Origin: Methylosarcina fibrata AML-C10
GTDB taxonomy: Bacteria; Pseudomonadota; Gammaproteobacteria; Methylococcales; Methylomonadaceae
Length of the DNA stretch: 64,000 nt
Assembly (NCBI RefSeq): GCF_000372865.1
Contig: NZ_KB889965.1
Span: 3,021,450-3,085,449 of the forward strand
Reading direction: 5' to 3'
Under the pieces are notes generated by a model, which searched no databases, had not been told where the DNA came from, and was given only the letters and a program-made list of their open reading frames with translations. A program made the position numbers and the translations under genes. This document shows positions 16,804 through 26,927 of the stretch, piece by piece. The first letter of the stretch is position 1. Each line of letters opens with the position of its first letter.

Positions 16804-18006
16804 CTATCCAGCAGGATTGATCACTACTAAACTTGCAGCTTTAACAGCTCTTTTTCTAGCTTCTTCAATACTCTTGGCATTTGCTAAAGCCACTCCCATG
16901 CGCCTGTTGACAAACGACTCAGGCTTGGCGAATATTCGGACTTCACTGTCCGGTACGGCCAATGCGTCGGCCAGACCTTCGTAAACAAGATCGCGGCCGT
17001 TGAATTTTCCGAGAATAACTGCACTCGCACCCTCTCTGATCAGAGAGGTATCTACCGGCAACCCCAAAATGGCCCTGGCGTGCAGCTCGAATTCATTTTG
17101 TTTCTGAGTTACCATTGTAACCATACCTGTATCGTGTGGTCTGGGACTTACTTCACTAAACCACACTTTTTCTCCCTTTACGAACAATTCTACGCCAAAT
17201 ACACCCAATCCGCCGATTTCGTCGGTGACTTTTTCGGCGATTTCCCGCGCCGATTCAATCGCGGCCGGGCTCATCGCTTGGGGTTGCCAGCTTTCCCGGT
17301 AATCGCCCTGCTCCTGAACGTGCCCGATAGGCTCGCAAAAATAGGTCCGGACGGCGCCTTGTTCGTTCAGCGCCCGCACCGTCAGCAAGGTAATTTCGAA
17401 ATCGAAATCGATGCTGGCCTCAATGATCACCTTGCCGGTATCGACGCGTCCGCTGGATCTGGCGTAATCCCACGCGGCTTTAAGCTGTTCAGGACTTTTT
17501 ACCCGCGACTGACCTTTGCCGGAAGACGACATCGTCGGCTTAACAAAGCAAGGATAGCCGATATTTTTTCCGACCGCCAGCTCTAATTCTTCAAAGCTCC
17601 CGGCAAAAGCATAAGCCGACGTCGGAAGTTTCAGTTTTTCCGCCACCAGCGTCCGGATGCCTTCCCTGTTCATGGTCAATTGGATCGCTCTGGCGTTCGG
17701 AACGACGGTGCAACCGCCCTCGTTTTCTATCTCGGTCAGGGCCTCCGTCGCGATCGCTTCAATTTCGGGAATGATGAAGTCGGGCTGCTCCAGGGCAATC
17801 AGTTTTTTTACCGCTTCGCCGTCGGTCATGTCGATCACGTGGCTGCGATGAGCAACCTGCTGAGCCGGGGCATCGGCATAGCGGTCGACGGCGATCACTT
17901 CAATGCCGTAGCGTTGCAGCGAAATGACCAGTTCCTTGCCGAGTTCGCCGCTGCCGAGCAACAGAGCCTTGGTGGAACCATTGGATAATGCCGTGCCTAT
18001 TTTCAT
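16804..18006 (-). CDS. purT: Formate-dependent phosphoribosylglycinamide formyltransferase PurT
   Basis: PurT makes formyl-GAR from GAR, formate and ATP in purine synthesis. The 400 residues have the family start ([21 protein letters not shown]), the ATP-grasp region ([17 protein letters not shown]), and [17 protein letters not shown] near the C-terminus. A formate-using step would be natural in an organism with ample C1 metabolism. The ATG overlaps the stop of the MutS-like gene by 4 bases. Confidence 0.97.
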   Translation of the reverse strand: MKIGTALSNGSTKALLLGSGELGKELVISLQRYGIEVIAVDRYADAPAQQVAHRSHVIDMTDGEAVKKLIALEQPDFIIPEIEAIATEALTEIENEGGCTVVPNARAIQLTMNREGIRTLVAEKLKLPTSAYAFAGSFEELELAVGKNIGYPCFVKPTMSSSGKGQSRVKSPEQLKAAWDYARSSGRVDTGKVIIEASIDFDFEITLLTVRALNEQGAVRTYFCEPIGHVQEQGDYRESWQPQAMSPAAIESAREIAEKVTDEIGGLGVFGVELFVKGEKVWFSEVSPRPHDTGMVTMVTQKQNEFELHARAILGLPVDTSLIREGASAVILGKFNGRDLVYEGLADALAVPDSEVRIFAKPESFVNRRMGVALANAKSIEEARKRAVKAASLVVINPAG

Positions 18007-19574
18007 TTTGAACCGGATAAATAGTTGTCGATGTCTTCTTTGGAAAAACCGATCTTTTTCGCCACGCGGTCGGCATGACTGACCCTCGAAATGCCGGGAA
18101 TCAATCGATAAGTCGGCGCCTCGTGGGCAAATTCGACCTGCTTCGGAATGCCGATGCCCTCGGCGACGAAATGATCGACCAACTGATGATTGTGGGTAAT
18201 CAGCACGGTGCTATTGCCTTTACGGTAAAAGCCGTTCAGCACGGTAGCGGACGATTCCATTTTTTCTTCGAAGGTCGTTCCTTCCGATAACTCGTCCAGA
18301 ACCACGAGGCTTTTCGCCGTCGTCGCCAGAAAAATGTCCTTGGTTCGTTTTAATTCGGTGCCGAAGCGCCCTTCGCCGTCGACCAGATGGCTGATTTCGG
18401 GCGCCTGATAAAAAATCCGGTCGGCCACGGTCAGACTGGCGGATTTCGCCGGCACGAAACAACCTATCTGGGCCAGCACCTGAATCTGGGTGATGGTCTT
18501 GCAGAAAGCCGTCTTGCCGCCGCTGTTGGGTCCGGTAACCAGCACCAGCTTGTCGTCTTCGAGCACGAAGTCGTTGCCGACGTAATTGGGATTGGCTTTG
18601 CCCAGCACCGGATTCTTGGCGTCGACCAGCTTGATGCGGTGATGAGGTGCGTCCACCAGTTCGGGCAGGACCATGTCGCTGCCAAAATCCTCGGCAAACG
18701 TCACAAAAGACAGCAACTCATCGATTTCACCGAGGGCGTCCAGCGCTTCGCCCACCGCTTCGGAATTTTTGAACAGATTTCTTAACGGAATAATGCAGTT
18801 GTCCCGGTCGTAGCCGCCGACGATCGGAAAATACACCAGCAACAACGGCGCGAAGAAAATGATTTGAGCCGGCGTCGTGATGTTCATGGCCATCGGCAAC
18901 AAAGCCAGAATGACCGCCAGCAGAATAAAAATGAGCGGCTTGAATAGCCGGGGCTTGAAAATCACTGAAAAAGGAAAGAGGCCTTTCTTCTCCTCCCTGC
19001 TTTGGATGACGCCTTCGGTGACATAAACCGGCCCCTTCATCAGCGAATATTCCCGGGTCTTCGCAAACGAGGCGATCCGGCCGAATACGTCGCTCAAATA
19101 CCGGCTTTCGGGCGGCACGGCGCGCTGCACTCCTTCCACCAGCTCCAGCATGAAACGGACGCCTCTTCGGTATTGAGCATAGCCGTAGCCCTCGATTTCA
19201 TGCTCGCCCCTGGCCGTCCCCAGGGAACCGATGAAGAGCCCGTACAACAGCATATAAAAATGGTTTTCCCCGGCGGCGGCGTGTTTCAGGAGGCGTTCGA
19301 TGCTTTCCCGGAGCTCCGGATTGTTTCTGATTTCCTCGGCCGCCGCCTGCTTTGCCTTGAGATGATCGAGATCATTCGAGGGCTGCGTCAAGGAGCGATA
19401 AAGAAACGCCTGGCCGACGGTGGTCTGTGCGGAGTTAACGGTTTCGAAAACCTTGTCCAGCTCGATCGTATTGAAAGCGCTTTCATCGACGACGCCTTCG
19501 CCGGTGCCTAAAGGCTGACTGGACTTCACGGCGGGCCAGGCCTCTGTCCAACTTTGTAATAGGGTTTCTTTCAT
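18003..19574 (-). CDS. Membrane-associated MutS-family ATPase
   Basis: A 523-residue protein whose C-terminal third is a MutS-type ABC ATPase: Walker [10 protein letters not shown] at about residue 348, a following [16 protein letters not shown] segment, Walker [16 protein letters not shown] and a switch [11 protein letters not shown]. Unlike mismatch-repair MutS, it has no mismatch-binding domain and carries two adjacent hydrophobic segments (about 211-231 and 237-253) that look transmembrane. It belongs to the poorly studied MutS-domain-V membrane proteins. The open frame starts earlier, but the ATG at 19574 fits better. It is coupled to purT by a 4-base overlap. Confidence 0.8.
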   Translation of the reverse strand: MKETLLQSWTEAWPAVKSSQPLGTGEGVVDESAFNTIELDKVFETVNSAQTTVGQAFLYRSLTQPSNDLDHLKAKQAAAEEIRNNPELRESIERLLKHAAAGENHFYMLLYGLFIGSLGTARGEHEIEGYGYAQYRRGVRFMLELVEGVQRAVPPESRYLSDVFGRIASFAKTREYSLMKGPVYVTEGVIQSREEKKGLFPFSVIFKPRLFKPLIFILLAVILALLPMAMNITTPAQIIFFAPLLLVYFPIVGGYDRDNCIIPLRNLFKNSEAVGEALDALGEIDELLSFVTFAEDFGSDMVLPELVDAPHHRIKLVDAKNPVLGKANPNYVGNDFVLEDDKLVLVTGPNSGGKTAFCKTITQIQVLAQIGCFVPAKSASLTVADRIFYQAPEISHLVDGEGRFGTELKRTKDIFLATTAKSLVVLDELSEGTTFEEKMESSATVLNGFYRKGNSTVLITHNHQLVDHFVAEGIGIPKQVEFAHEAPTYRLIPGISRVSHADRVAKKIGFSKEDIDNYLSGSK

Positions 19575-19755
19575 GATGTCCGCTCTTGATCGTCTGGAGA
19601 CAAAAAAGGAATGCAACTCAAATCCATCGGTTTAATTTTAAAAAATCCCGCTCCGGTTGTCCGCTTGTTTGCCGAAAGAAGTCCCTGCCCGACCGTTTTA
19701 TCTTGCCTGATAAGCGGTAGGCTGAAGCGGAATCCCGGCCTTCATGCCCGGAACC

Positions 19756-20724
19756 TTAAAGCCGAGAATCAATTATACCGGCAAGCGCGTCGGCATGGGC
19801 TTCCGAATCGTTCAGCGCCGGAATGTAATGATAAACGGATCCTCCGGCATTAATAAAGACCGCTTTGTTTTCCATCGCGATTTCTTCCAGGGTTTCCAGG
19901 CAGTCCACGGCAAAACCGGGACAGACGACGTCCACTTTCTTGATGCCTTGCGCAGGAAGTCCTTGCAAAGTCTCCAGGCAGTACGGCTTGAGCCATTCGG
20001 CCTTGCCGAAACGCGACTGAAACACCATCAGCCACTCGTTTTCACCGAGGCCCAATTGCTCCGCAATCAGCTCCGCCGTTTCCCGGCAATGATAAAAATA
20101 AGGATCGCCCCACCGGGTTAATACTTCGGGCAGGCCGTGAAACGACATCAACAACAGATCGTTTTTGCCGTGCTCGCGCCAGCTTTGCCGGATGGATTCG
20201 GCCACCGCCGCAATATAGCGGGGATGGCGATGGTAATCGCTGATGAAGTGCAGATCGGGCAGATGGAACCAACCGTTCAATTCGCTGACCGCCGCGTCGT
20301 AGACGGAAGCCGTCGTGGTCGACGAATACTGCGGATAGAGCGGCAATACGATCAGTTTTTCCATGCCCTGCGCCTTAAAAGCGGCCAGCCGGCTGCCGAC
20401 CTGAGGTTCGCCGTAACGCATCGCGTAATCGGTTATGACGCCTTTTGCCTGAAGCCTGGAAGCGATTTTCCCGGTTAACTGCCGGGTCAGAAAAATCAGA
20501 GGCGAACCTTTAATATCCCAGATTTTGCGGTAAGCCAGGGCCGACCGGCGCGGCCGAAACGGCAGCACGAAAAAATGAAGAACGACCCACCACACAGGCC
20601 TGGGCAGATTGACGACGCGTCGGTCCCAGAGAAAATCCCTGAGAAAACGCCGCACAGACTTGGCCGTCGGCGCCTCCGGAGAACCGAGATTGACCAGCAG
20701 AACGCCGGTTTTTTTAGCGGACAT
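19756..20724 (-). CDS. hemH: Ferrochelatase HemH
   Basis: HemH inserts Fe2+ into protoporphyrin IX. The 322-residue sequence starts with TGVLLVNLGSPEAPT and has AMRYGEPQV, LPLYPQYSSTTTASVYD, MSFHGLPE with the catalytic His, and VVCPGFAVDCLETLEEI. These are all ferrochelatase motifs. It starts 3 bases after the folE stop, so folE and hemH form an operon. The protein is probably a peripheral membrane or soluble cytoplasmic enzyme. Confidence 0.97.
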   Translation of the reverse strand: MSAKKTGVLLVNLGSPEAPTAKSVRRFLRDFLWDRRVVNLPRPVWWVVLHFFVLPFRPRRSALAYRKIWDIKGSPLIFLTRQLTGKIASRLQAKGVITDYAMRYGEPQVGSRLAAFKAQGMEKLIVLPLYPQYSSTTTASVYDAAVSELNGWFHLPDLHFISDYHRHPRYIAAVAESIRQSWREHGKNDLLLMSFHGLPEVLTRWGDPYFYHCRETAELIAEQLGLGENEWLMVFQSRFGKAEWLKPYCLETLQGLPAQGIKKVDVVCPGFAVDCLETLEEIAMENKAVFINAGGSVYHYIPALNDSEAHADALAGIIDSRL

Positions 20725-20727
20725 GGC

Positions 20728-21273
20728 CTAGCGGCGTCGGATCAGATTCAGAAATTCCGAACGCGTGCTGAGCTCTTTACGGAAAATGCCGGTCATCACC
20801 GACGTGGTCATGACCGAATTCTGTTTTTCGATGCCCCGCATCATCATGCACAAATGCTGGGCCTCGATAACGACCGCAACTCCCTTGGCGTCTACCGCAT
20901 GCTCGATGGCGTCGGCGATCTGTTTGGTCAGCTTTTCCTGAATCTGCAGGCGCCGTGCATACATATCGACCACGCGCGCCACTTTGGACAAGCCCAGCAC
21001 TTTGCCGCGGGGCAGATAGCCGACGTGGCATTTTCCGATAAACGGCAACAAATGGTGCTCGCACAAAGAATACAGTTCGATGTCTTTAATGATGACCATG
21101 TCTTCGGTGTCGGCGGTAAAAATGGCGTTGTTCAGCACCTCATCAAGCGTTTTTGCATAACCGTTATTGAGAAACTTGAATGCCTTGGCCGCACGCGCGG
21201 GAGTATCCTTCAAACCTTCACGGTTCAAATCCTCGCCGATGGCTTCGATAATTTTGGCAAAATGTTCTTCCAC
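20728..21273 (-). CDS. folE: GTP cyclohydrolase I FolE
   Basis: FolE converts GTP to dihydroneopterin triphosphate for folate synthesis. In C1-utilising bacteria it also serves tetrahydromethanopterin-linked routes. The 181-residue product has [20 protein letters not shown] (zinc Cys and His ligands), [23 protein letters not shown] and [17 protein letters not shown]. The start is a GTG with an AGGAT site upstream. It is followed directly by hemH. Confidence 0.97.
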   Translation of the reverse strand: MEEHFAKIIEAIGEDLNREGLKDTPARAAKAFKFLNNGYAKTLDEVLNNAIFTADTEDMVIIKDIELYSLCEHHLLPFIGKCHVGYLPRGKVLGLSKVARVVDMYARRLQIQEKLTKQIADAIEHAVDAKGVAVVIEAQHLCMMMRGIEKQNSVMTTSVMTGIFRKELSTRSEFLNLIRRR

Positions 21274-21313
21274 GAGCTGATCCTAAATTGAGAAAAATAC
21301 AAGGCAGTATACC

Positions 21314-22357
21314 TCATTGCCAAGTGAATTTTAATGCTTCCAGCAATACCGACTCATCCGCGCCCCGTTTGCCCGCCTGTTCACTGATGTGCCGGCGCCA
21401 GGCCCGGGCGCCGGCGGCGCCGTGAAATAGGCCCAGAATATGCCGCGACACACTGTGCAGGCGGGTATCGGTCTTCAGTTGCCGGCGGACATAGGGAATC
21501 AACCGCTCCAGGATCTCCTCGCGGCTAACGATGGGAGCGTCGGTTTCGCCGAAAATACGCCGGTCGACTTCCGCCAGGAGATAAGGATTATGATAGGCTT
21601 CCCGGCCTATCATGACGCCGTCCACGCGGGTCAGCGCCTCTTCCGCCTGGCTTAACGACGTAATGCCTCCGTTCAGAACAATGTCAAGATCCGGAAAATC
21701 CTCTTTCAATTGAAAAACCACTTCGTACCGCAGCGGCGGCACGTCCCGGTTTTGTTTGGGCGACAAACCCTTGAGCCAGGCTTTGCGGGCATGGACGATA
21801 AAGGTCTCGCAGCCGGCTTCGGCCACGGTGGCGACAAAATTCACCAGCTCTTCGTAGGAATCGCGCTCGTCGATCCCGATCCTGGACTTGACCGTCACCG
21901 GTATCGAGACACTGTCCCGCATCGCCGCCACGCAATCGGCCACCAGTTGCGGCTCGGCCATCAGGCAGGCGCCGAAACGCCCGTTTTGCACCCGGTCGCT
22001 GGGGCAACCGACGTTCAGATTGACCTCGTCGTAGCCGTGATCCTCGACCATCCGGGCGCACGTCGCCAGATCGTCGGGATGGCTGCCACCCAGTTGAAAA
22101 GCGACCGGGTTCTCGGCCGGATCGAACGCCAGAAAGCGCTCGCGATCCCCGTGGATCAATGCTCCGGTCGTCACCATTTCGGTATAAAGCAGAGCATGCC
22201 GGGTCAGCAGGCGGTGGAAATAACGGCAATGCCGGTCGGTCCAGTCCAGCATCGGGGCTATACAGAACCTGTGAGCCTTGAATTGATTGGGTTCTGGATC
22301 GTTAGCCGCTTTGTCGGCTGAGCTCAACATGCGATATTTGTCGATATTTTTAAACAT
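21314..22357 (-). CDS. dusA: tRNA-dihydrouridine(20/20a) synthase DusA
   Basis: DusA reduces uridine at positions 20/20a in the tRNA D-loop with FMN and NADPH. The 347 residues include FCIAPMLDWTDRHCRYFHRLL, VAFQLGGSHPDDLA, EVNLNVGCPSDRVQNGRFGACLM with the catalytic Cys, and TFIVHARKAWLKGLSPKQNR. The gene is complete. Its 5' end faces the accessory patch at 22.4-28 kb. The 5' end of dusA is a known integration site for some genomic islands, but no integrase is seen here. Confidence 0.96.
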   Translation of the reverse strand: MFKNIDKYRMLSSADKAANDPEPNQFKAHRFCIAPMLDWTDRHCRYFHRLLTRHALLYTEMVTTGALIHGDRERFLAFDPAENPVAFQLGGSHPDDLATCARMVEDHGYDEVNLNVGCPSDRVQNGRFGACLMAEPQLVADCVAAMRDSVSIPVTVKSRIGIDERDSYEELVNFVATVAEAGCETFIVHARKAWLKGLSPKQNRDVPPLRYEVVFQLKEDFPDLDIVLNGGITSLSQAEEALTRVDGVMIGREAYHNPYLLAEVDRRIFGETDAPIVSREEILERLIPYVRRQLKTDTRLHSVSRHILGLFHGAAGARAWRRHISEQAGKRGADESVLLEALKFTWQ

Positions 22358-22488
22358 TTTCTGAGTATTCTTAATTATTTTGGCGCTTCAATTTGCTCAA
22401 AAAATTGGACTGATTTTGTCGATTTTTGGCTTCAAATTCATTAAAAACCACAAATTATATCTTTCGCACTTCAAAATTCGGCAGTATG

Positions 22489-22525
22489 CCCCTTCTCCCA
22501 CATTGGGAGAGGGCTGGGGTGAGGG
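22489..22525. repeat. Dispersed-type palindromic repeat (ctccca / tgggag)
   Basis: A short hairpin in which ctccca and tgggag are separated by three bases, followed by gagggctggggtgaggg. Elements of this composition are common intergenic repeats in many proteobacterial genomes. Only one copy is in the window, so the dispersed nature is from general knowledge. Confidence 0.6.
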
Positions 22526-22644
22526 TTTAATAAAACTGAATTTGATGTGCGGACACTATAGCTCGCTCCCTCAGCTACCCGTGCGCAAATGCAATTCATT
22601 GCGGGCAATCTTTGACGTTAACGTTCCGACCACTAATGCCTTGG

Positions 22645-22857
22645 CTAGAAGTTTACCGGACTTAATTCATCGGTAATTCTGTCGTCGCCGAGCCTAGCCA
22701 AAGTAGCGATCCACCGATCTGTCTGCCAATGGCAGCCGTTGCCGGCCCATAGGGCTTTGACTTGAACTAAGGCCTCTGGGAGTGAAAAGAACTTGACGTA
22801 TTGCTGTTTTCCCCTAAAAGACAGCGTCACCTTTTTCCAAAGGAGTGAACCAACCAA
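22645..22857 (-). pseudogene. Possible gene fragment, about 70 codons
   Basis: An open frame of 70 codons beginning at a TTG, with coding-like composition and a Trp-rich motif (WAGNGCHWQTDRWIATLA). I do not recognise it. There is no good start codon, although an aggag sits nearby. It lies between dusA and the ATPase-protease pair among other scraps of open frame, so it is more likely a remnant of a lost accessory gene than a working gene. Confidence 0.3.
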
Positions 22858-22954
22858 CTATTGTAAAATGCCTTGAGCCGATTACCAACTTACCGGTTGA
22901 TGGAAAATAATCAACTCCGGTTTACATCTTTGCTTTCGAAAGTAGTTCTTGGCG

Positions 22955-23080
22955 CTAAGCTAATTCCGTTTCGATGGAATCAACCGTCTCAAAGAAGGAG
23001 GTAGCCCGAATATATTTATGATAGTCCTCATGCTGAAGAGGGTTAAGCGCCTCGATAAGATCTGGGCCACACACAGCCAT
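22955..23080 (-). pseudogene. Possible C-terminal gene remnant, about 41 codons
   Basis: A short minus-strand frame whose product contains GPDLIEALNPLQHEDYHKYI and ends in a Glu-rich tail. It is too short for the ORF cut-off used by most callers and has no ribosome site. The composition looks like the tail of a real protein. I read it as debris of an accessory gene, with low certainty. Confidence 0.25.
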
Positions 23081-23309
23081 TTTTGTGAAATCGCGCTTAG
23101 CTGATTATCCAATCTCATAATGTTGGCTGGCTGTTATCGATCCTAAACGGAAAGTCACGGAAATATTTTTAATTTCAGGTTAAAATTCCCAAACAGACGT
23201 TCAAATCGAAGATAGCCCCACATCTAGGCAGAGTTGGACAAAATGAAGTCCCGCATTTATGCTTTAACCATTGGAAATATATAGATTTCAGCATATTTAA
23301 GGCACAAAA

Positions 23310-24308
23310 ATGGCTTCCGGGGCACTATTAAGACAACTTATTAAGTCAGGGTCAGAGGGCGACTCGGAATCTTTTCGTCGTGTTTCGGAAAAAATCATTC
23401 AGGAAGAACGGGATAAACAGCACCATCTTTTGGCCAACGACTTGGAAAAAATCCTTTACGGCCGACGCAGCTCTTCCGAACAAGCAAAGCGGTTTGTATT
23501 CTCGAAACTGCCTGAAGACAAAGAGCGCGGCTTGGCGCTATTGCAGATAAAGGAACCCTTACGCCGAATTGATGATGTGGTTTTGTCTGATGAAAATCGT
23601 TCTCTGTTGGACGAAATCCTAGAAGAGCATCATCGTGTAGAAACTCTTAAGTCGCATGGCTTATTTCCTGCGGACAGGCTACTTTTTTGCGGCCCCCCAG
23701 GCTGCGGCAAAACGCTATCGGCAGAAGTTGTAGCCGCAGAATTAAGTTTGCCTTTGGCAATTGTCCGAATCGACAGCGTTGTTTCTTCTTATCTGGGCGA
23801 GACCGCTGCAAACCTGCGTAAGGTGTTCGACTTTATCGCCGCTGTTCCTATGGTAGTTTTATTCGACGAGTTTGATGCATTGGCAAAAGAGCGTGCCGAC
23901 AGTGCTGAACATGGCGAGTTAAAGCGCGTTGTGAATGCTTTTTTACAACTGTTGGACGCTTATGACGGTAAAAGTCTGTTAATCGCAGCCACCAATCATG
24001 AAGGTATTTTAGATTCCGCAATTTGGCGACGCTTTGACGAAGTGTTAGTTTTCGAAGCTCCCAATTTGGAACAGCTCAAACGCTTACTTAGCATCAAACT
24101 TAAAGGTGTACGGAGGGAATTCGAGATCGACAACGGCAAAATTTCTGGATTGCTCAAAGGAATGTCACATGCCGATGTCGAACGGGTTTTACGTCGTGCC
24201 ATTAAAGAAAAAGTTTTATCAGGTAAGGAGTTTTTAACCGAACGTCACATTCAATCAGCCATCCGCCGTGAAGATGCAAGAAGGAATCGAGTTTCTAAAC
24301 AGGAATAG
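23310..24308 (+). CDS. ietA: AAA+ ATPase of an IetAS-type system
   Basis: A 332-residue AAA+ ATPase. Walker A is GPPGCGKT at residues 128-135 and Walker B ends in the DE pair at 186-187. Sensor-1 lies in IAATNHE (Asn 229), with an arginine-finger pair in WRRFD (240-241). The first 90 residues are a helical domain. It is followed after 6 bases by a subtilisin-like protease. That pairing and both lengths match IetA/IetS, described as a plasmid-stabilising toxin-antitoxin pair on an Agrobacterium Ti plasmid and later as a phage-defence system. By analogy the ATPase would restrain or direct the protease. The stop codon is TAG. Confidence 0.85.
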   Translation: MASGALLRQLIKSGSEGDSESFRRVSEKIIQEERDKQHHLLANDLEKILYGRRSSSEQAKRFVFSKLPEDKERGLALLQIKEPLRRIDDVVLSDENRSLLDEILEEHHRVETLKSHGLFPADRLLFCGPPGCGKTLSAEVVAAELSLPLAIVRIDSVVSSYLGETAANLRKVFDFIAAVPMVVLFDEFDALAKERADSAEHGELKRVVNAFLQLLDAYDGKSLLIAATNHEGILDSAIWRRFDEVLVFEAPNLEQLKRLLSIKLKGVRREFEIDNGKISGLLKGMSHADVERVLRRAIKEKVLSGKEFLTERHIQSAIRREDARRNRVSKQE

Positions 24309-24314
24309 TTATTC

Positions 24315-26651
24315 ATGACATCAAGTTATCCACATTTGCCGCTGCAACGTGAAGAACCAATCACAGAGAAAAGGCCTGGTAATCCACCGCGTTTTAAAGA
24401 GCCTGCCGATCCGGCAGAACATGCAAAAAACCTTGGATTACAGCTAAAACACACAATCCAACAAACAGAGAAAGATATTGGTGGTTTTGATGACCGCAAA
24501 CTGTTTCGTTTTCAGATAGAAAAAGGCTTCAATCCCGATGAACTCAGGAAGATTTCCAAAGAAATTGAATTCGTTAGTCAAGAGAACGACGAAATAGTGG
24601 TTGCCTTTATAAGCCACTCAGCTCTGCAATCATTCGAGGCCAGATTAGCATCAATAGCTAAAGGGGAAACCGTTACCAACAAACAAATCTATTACGCATT
24701 GCATGCGATGAGTGGATGGACTCCGAACGATAGAATCGGTTGGTCATTAAAACAGGAAGGATTCCCAGAAACGGAAAGCTTTTACCTCGACCTTGAACTT
24801 TGGCCAATTGAGGATAACCCCAAAGAGCGTCAGTTGCTTTTAAGTCGTTTCGAATCCTGGCTAAGAGAAAATAGCATCGAATCTCCTGACAGCGTTAAAC
24901 AACCTGGCCTGACTATTTATCGTGTTCGTTGTGATCGTAATCAAGCAGAAAAATTGCTGCATCACCGCGATATACGGATCGTTGATTTACCGCCGCGTTT
25001 TGGCCTAAATTTGAGGCATCTCGGTTTAGATATTCAGCAGTTCCCCATCCCCCCTTCGCCATTACCCAATGCACCTGGGGTTGTGGTTTTAGATAGTGGA
25101 CTGGCAAGCGGGCACCCGTTGTTGGGACCAGCGGTGGGCGATGCGCAAAGCTTTTTACCCGGTCACATGGCAGCAGATGAAACGGGGCATGGCACACATG
25201 TCGCAGGTATTGCTCTTTATGGCGACTTGACTAAGTCAATAGAGGCTGGCTCGTTTACTCCGGAATTACGTCTTTTTAGCGGCCGTATTCTGGATAAAAA
25301 CAATGAAAATGATGGCCTGATAGAAAACCATATTGACGATGCTGTTCGATATTTTGTCGATCAATACAATTGTCAGGTTTTCAACCTGTCTTTCGGCGAC
25401 AGCCGCAAGCCTTATCTGGGTGGACACTTACGCGGTTTGGCATATACCCTGGACAGGCTGTCGCGTGAATTAGGCGTTTTATTCATTGTATCGGCTGGTA
25501 ATGTCCTGCCCGGACAGATGGATGGTCTGGCTTGGAAACAGAATTATCCCCAGTATTTAGTCGATGATGAGTGGGCGATTATCGATCCGGCCACAGCACT
25601 CAATGTGCTGACCATTGGCAGTATGGCTCGCTGGGAGGCTAGTCTGAATGCTCAGCGTTATAGTCATGACCCCGCTGAATTGCCCGTAGCTAAAACCGAA
25701 CAACCATCACCGTTTACTCGTCATGGCCCTTCCGTTGGTGGCGCCATAAAGCCTGAGTTGGTCGCCTTCGGCGGCAACTGGGCCTTGAATGCTCGTAATG
25801 GCGCCAATCATATAATCGAACAGGGTTTAGGCGAGTTATCCACCTGTTTAGACTTTGCACAAGAAAGTCTACTCGGGGTTAAATGCGGCACAAGCTTTGC
25901 TGCTCCGCATATTGCCCATATAGCAGGGAAAGTGCTATCTGAGCATCCGGAAGCCAGCTCCAATTTAATACGTGCTTTATTGGTAACCCATGCTGCGATA
26001 CCCAACGCTTCATTGGATATTTTTGATGATCAAGACTATGTCAGAAAAGTGTTGGGCTACGGTCACGTCGATGCACGGGCACTATTCAAATCATTGGAAA
26101 ATGAAGTAAACCTGATTGCCGAAGGCGCGATCGAGAACAAGCGGCATCATTTTTACGAATTATTGATACCGGACGACTTTGTCTCATCAGGCAAACGGGT
26201 ACGCGAAATAGTAGTCAGCCTAGCCCATACGCCGCTGGTTCGATCAACTCGCGTAGCCTATAAAGCTACTCGCTTGTATTATCAATTAATTGCTGCGTCG
26301 GATCTCGATCATGCGGTCAAAATGTTTAGCAAGGCAACCAGCGAGGATGACTTTAAAAATATACCAGAATTACCCAAAGCTAGTGTTAGTTGGAGACGTA
26401 GAAGCCAAGGTACGGTTCAAAGTGCAATGTGGCAATTTAAGCAAATCAACCGCAATTCCAAATTAAAAACCGATAAGCTCTTCGTAGTCGTTACTAGAAA
26501 TGATCATCCTTGGGGTGAGGCTATTACCAATACATCCGAGGAATACTCGCTGGTTGTTTGTTTACGTGACCGTGAGAATCAGCAAGCCAAACTATACAGT
26601 CAAATTCAGAGTCGCTTACAACAACGTCAACGAGCAAGGGCAAGAGGTTAA
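24315..26651 (+). CDS. ietS: Subtilisin-like serine protease of an IetAS-type system
   Basis: A 778-residue S8-family protease without a signal peptide, so probably cytoplasmic. The catalytic residues are Asp260 (VVVLDSG), His292 (GHGTHVAG), oxyanion Asn396 (VSAGN) and Ser527 (GTSFAAP). About 240 residues precede the catalytic domain and about 230 follow it, with no family I recognise. The ribosome site AGGAA lies inside the end of the ATPase gene, so the two are co-translated. A cytoplasmic protease tied to an AAA+ partner fits the toxin/effector role of IetS. Base composition is lower in GC than the neighbouring core genes, which fits horizontal transfer. Confidence 0.88.
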   Translation: MTSSYPHLPLQREEPITEKRPGNPPRFKEPADPAEHAKNLGLQLKHTIQQTEKDIGGFDDRKLFRFQIEKGFNPDELRKISKEIEFVSQENDEIVVAFISHSALQSFEARLASIAKGETVTNKQIYYALHAMSGWTPNDRIGWSLKQEGFPETESFYLDLELWPIEDNPKERQLLLSRFESWLRENSIESPDSVKQPGLTIYRVRCDRNQAEKLLHHRDIRIVDLPPRFGLNLRHLGLDIQQFPIPPSPLPNAPGVVVLDSGLASGHPLLGPAVGDAQSFLPGHMAADETGHGTHVAGIALYGDLTKSIEAGSFTPELRLFSGRILDKNNENDGLIENHIDDAVRYFVDQYNCQVFNLSFGDSRKPYLGGHLRGLAYTLDRLSRELGVLFIVSAGNVLPGQMDGLAWKQNYPQYLVDDEWAIIDPATALNVLTIGSMARWEASLNAQRYSHDPAELPVAKTEQPSPFTRHGPSVGGAIKPELVAFGGNWALNARNGANHIIEQGLGELSTCLDFAQESLLGVKCGTSFAAPHIAHIAGKVLSEHPEASSNLIRALLVTHAAIPNASLDIFDDQDYVRKVLGYGHVDARALFKSLENEVNLIAEGAIENKRHHFYELLIPDDFVSSGKRVREIVVSLAHTPLVRSTRVAYKATRLYYQLIAASDLDHAVKMFSKATSEDDFKNIPELPKASVSWRRRSQGTVQSAMWQFKQINRNSKLKTDKLFVVVTRNDHPWGEAITNTSEEYSLVVCLRDRENQQAKLYSQIQSRLQQRQRARARG

Positions 26652-26927
26652 CGATTTACCTGCCAGTAGCATGATTCCCTGAGCGAATGTCAGCTTTGAT
26701 GCCACAAGCTTCCTTTGAAATTTAATTGTTGATAGTCTGCTTCTGACCGATGTCTTCCAACTAACAAAATTAACCGCTAGCGATAGCTTTGGAACAGGCT
26801 GAGTCGTATAGACATTCACGATGGGAGGCGTAATCCGGTGCTTCCCTATCGAAATCATCCGCATCCCAAGCCTCCATTTCCAATAGGCGCCCAGTGCCGA
26901 TAAAATGAGGTTATGTTTGTTGTACCG

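Noticed and set aside
22405-22425. attggact sequence upstream of dusA considered as a further box copy
   Set aside because: No second half of the dyad and no correctly placed -10.
26616-26864. 82-codon minus-strand frame overlapping the protease end
   Set aside because: It overlaps the real gene in antisense and has no ribosome site or domain.
26872-26895. Partial match to the dyad box (ccaatag) near 26880
   Set aside because: Only the CTATTGGA half matches. The second half and the -10 are absent.
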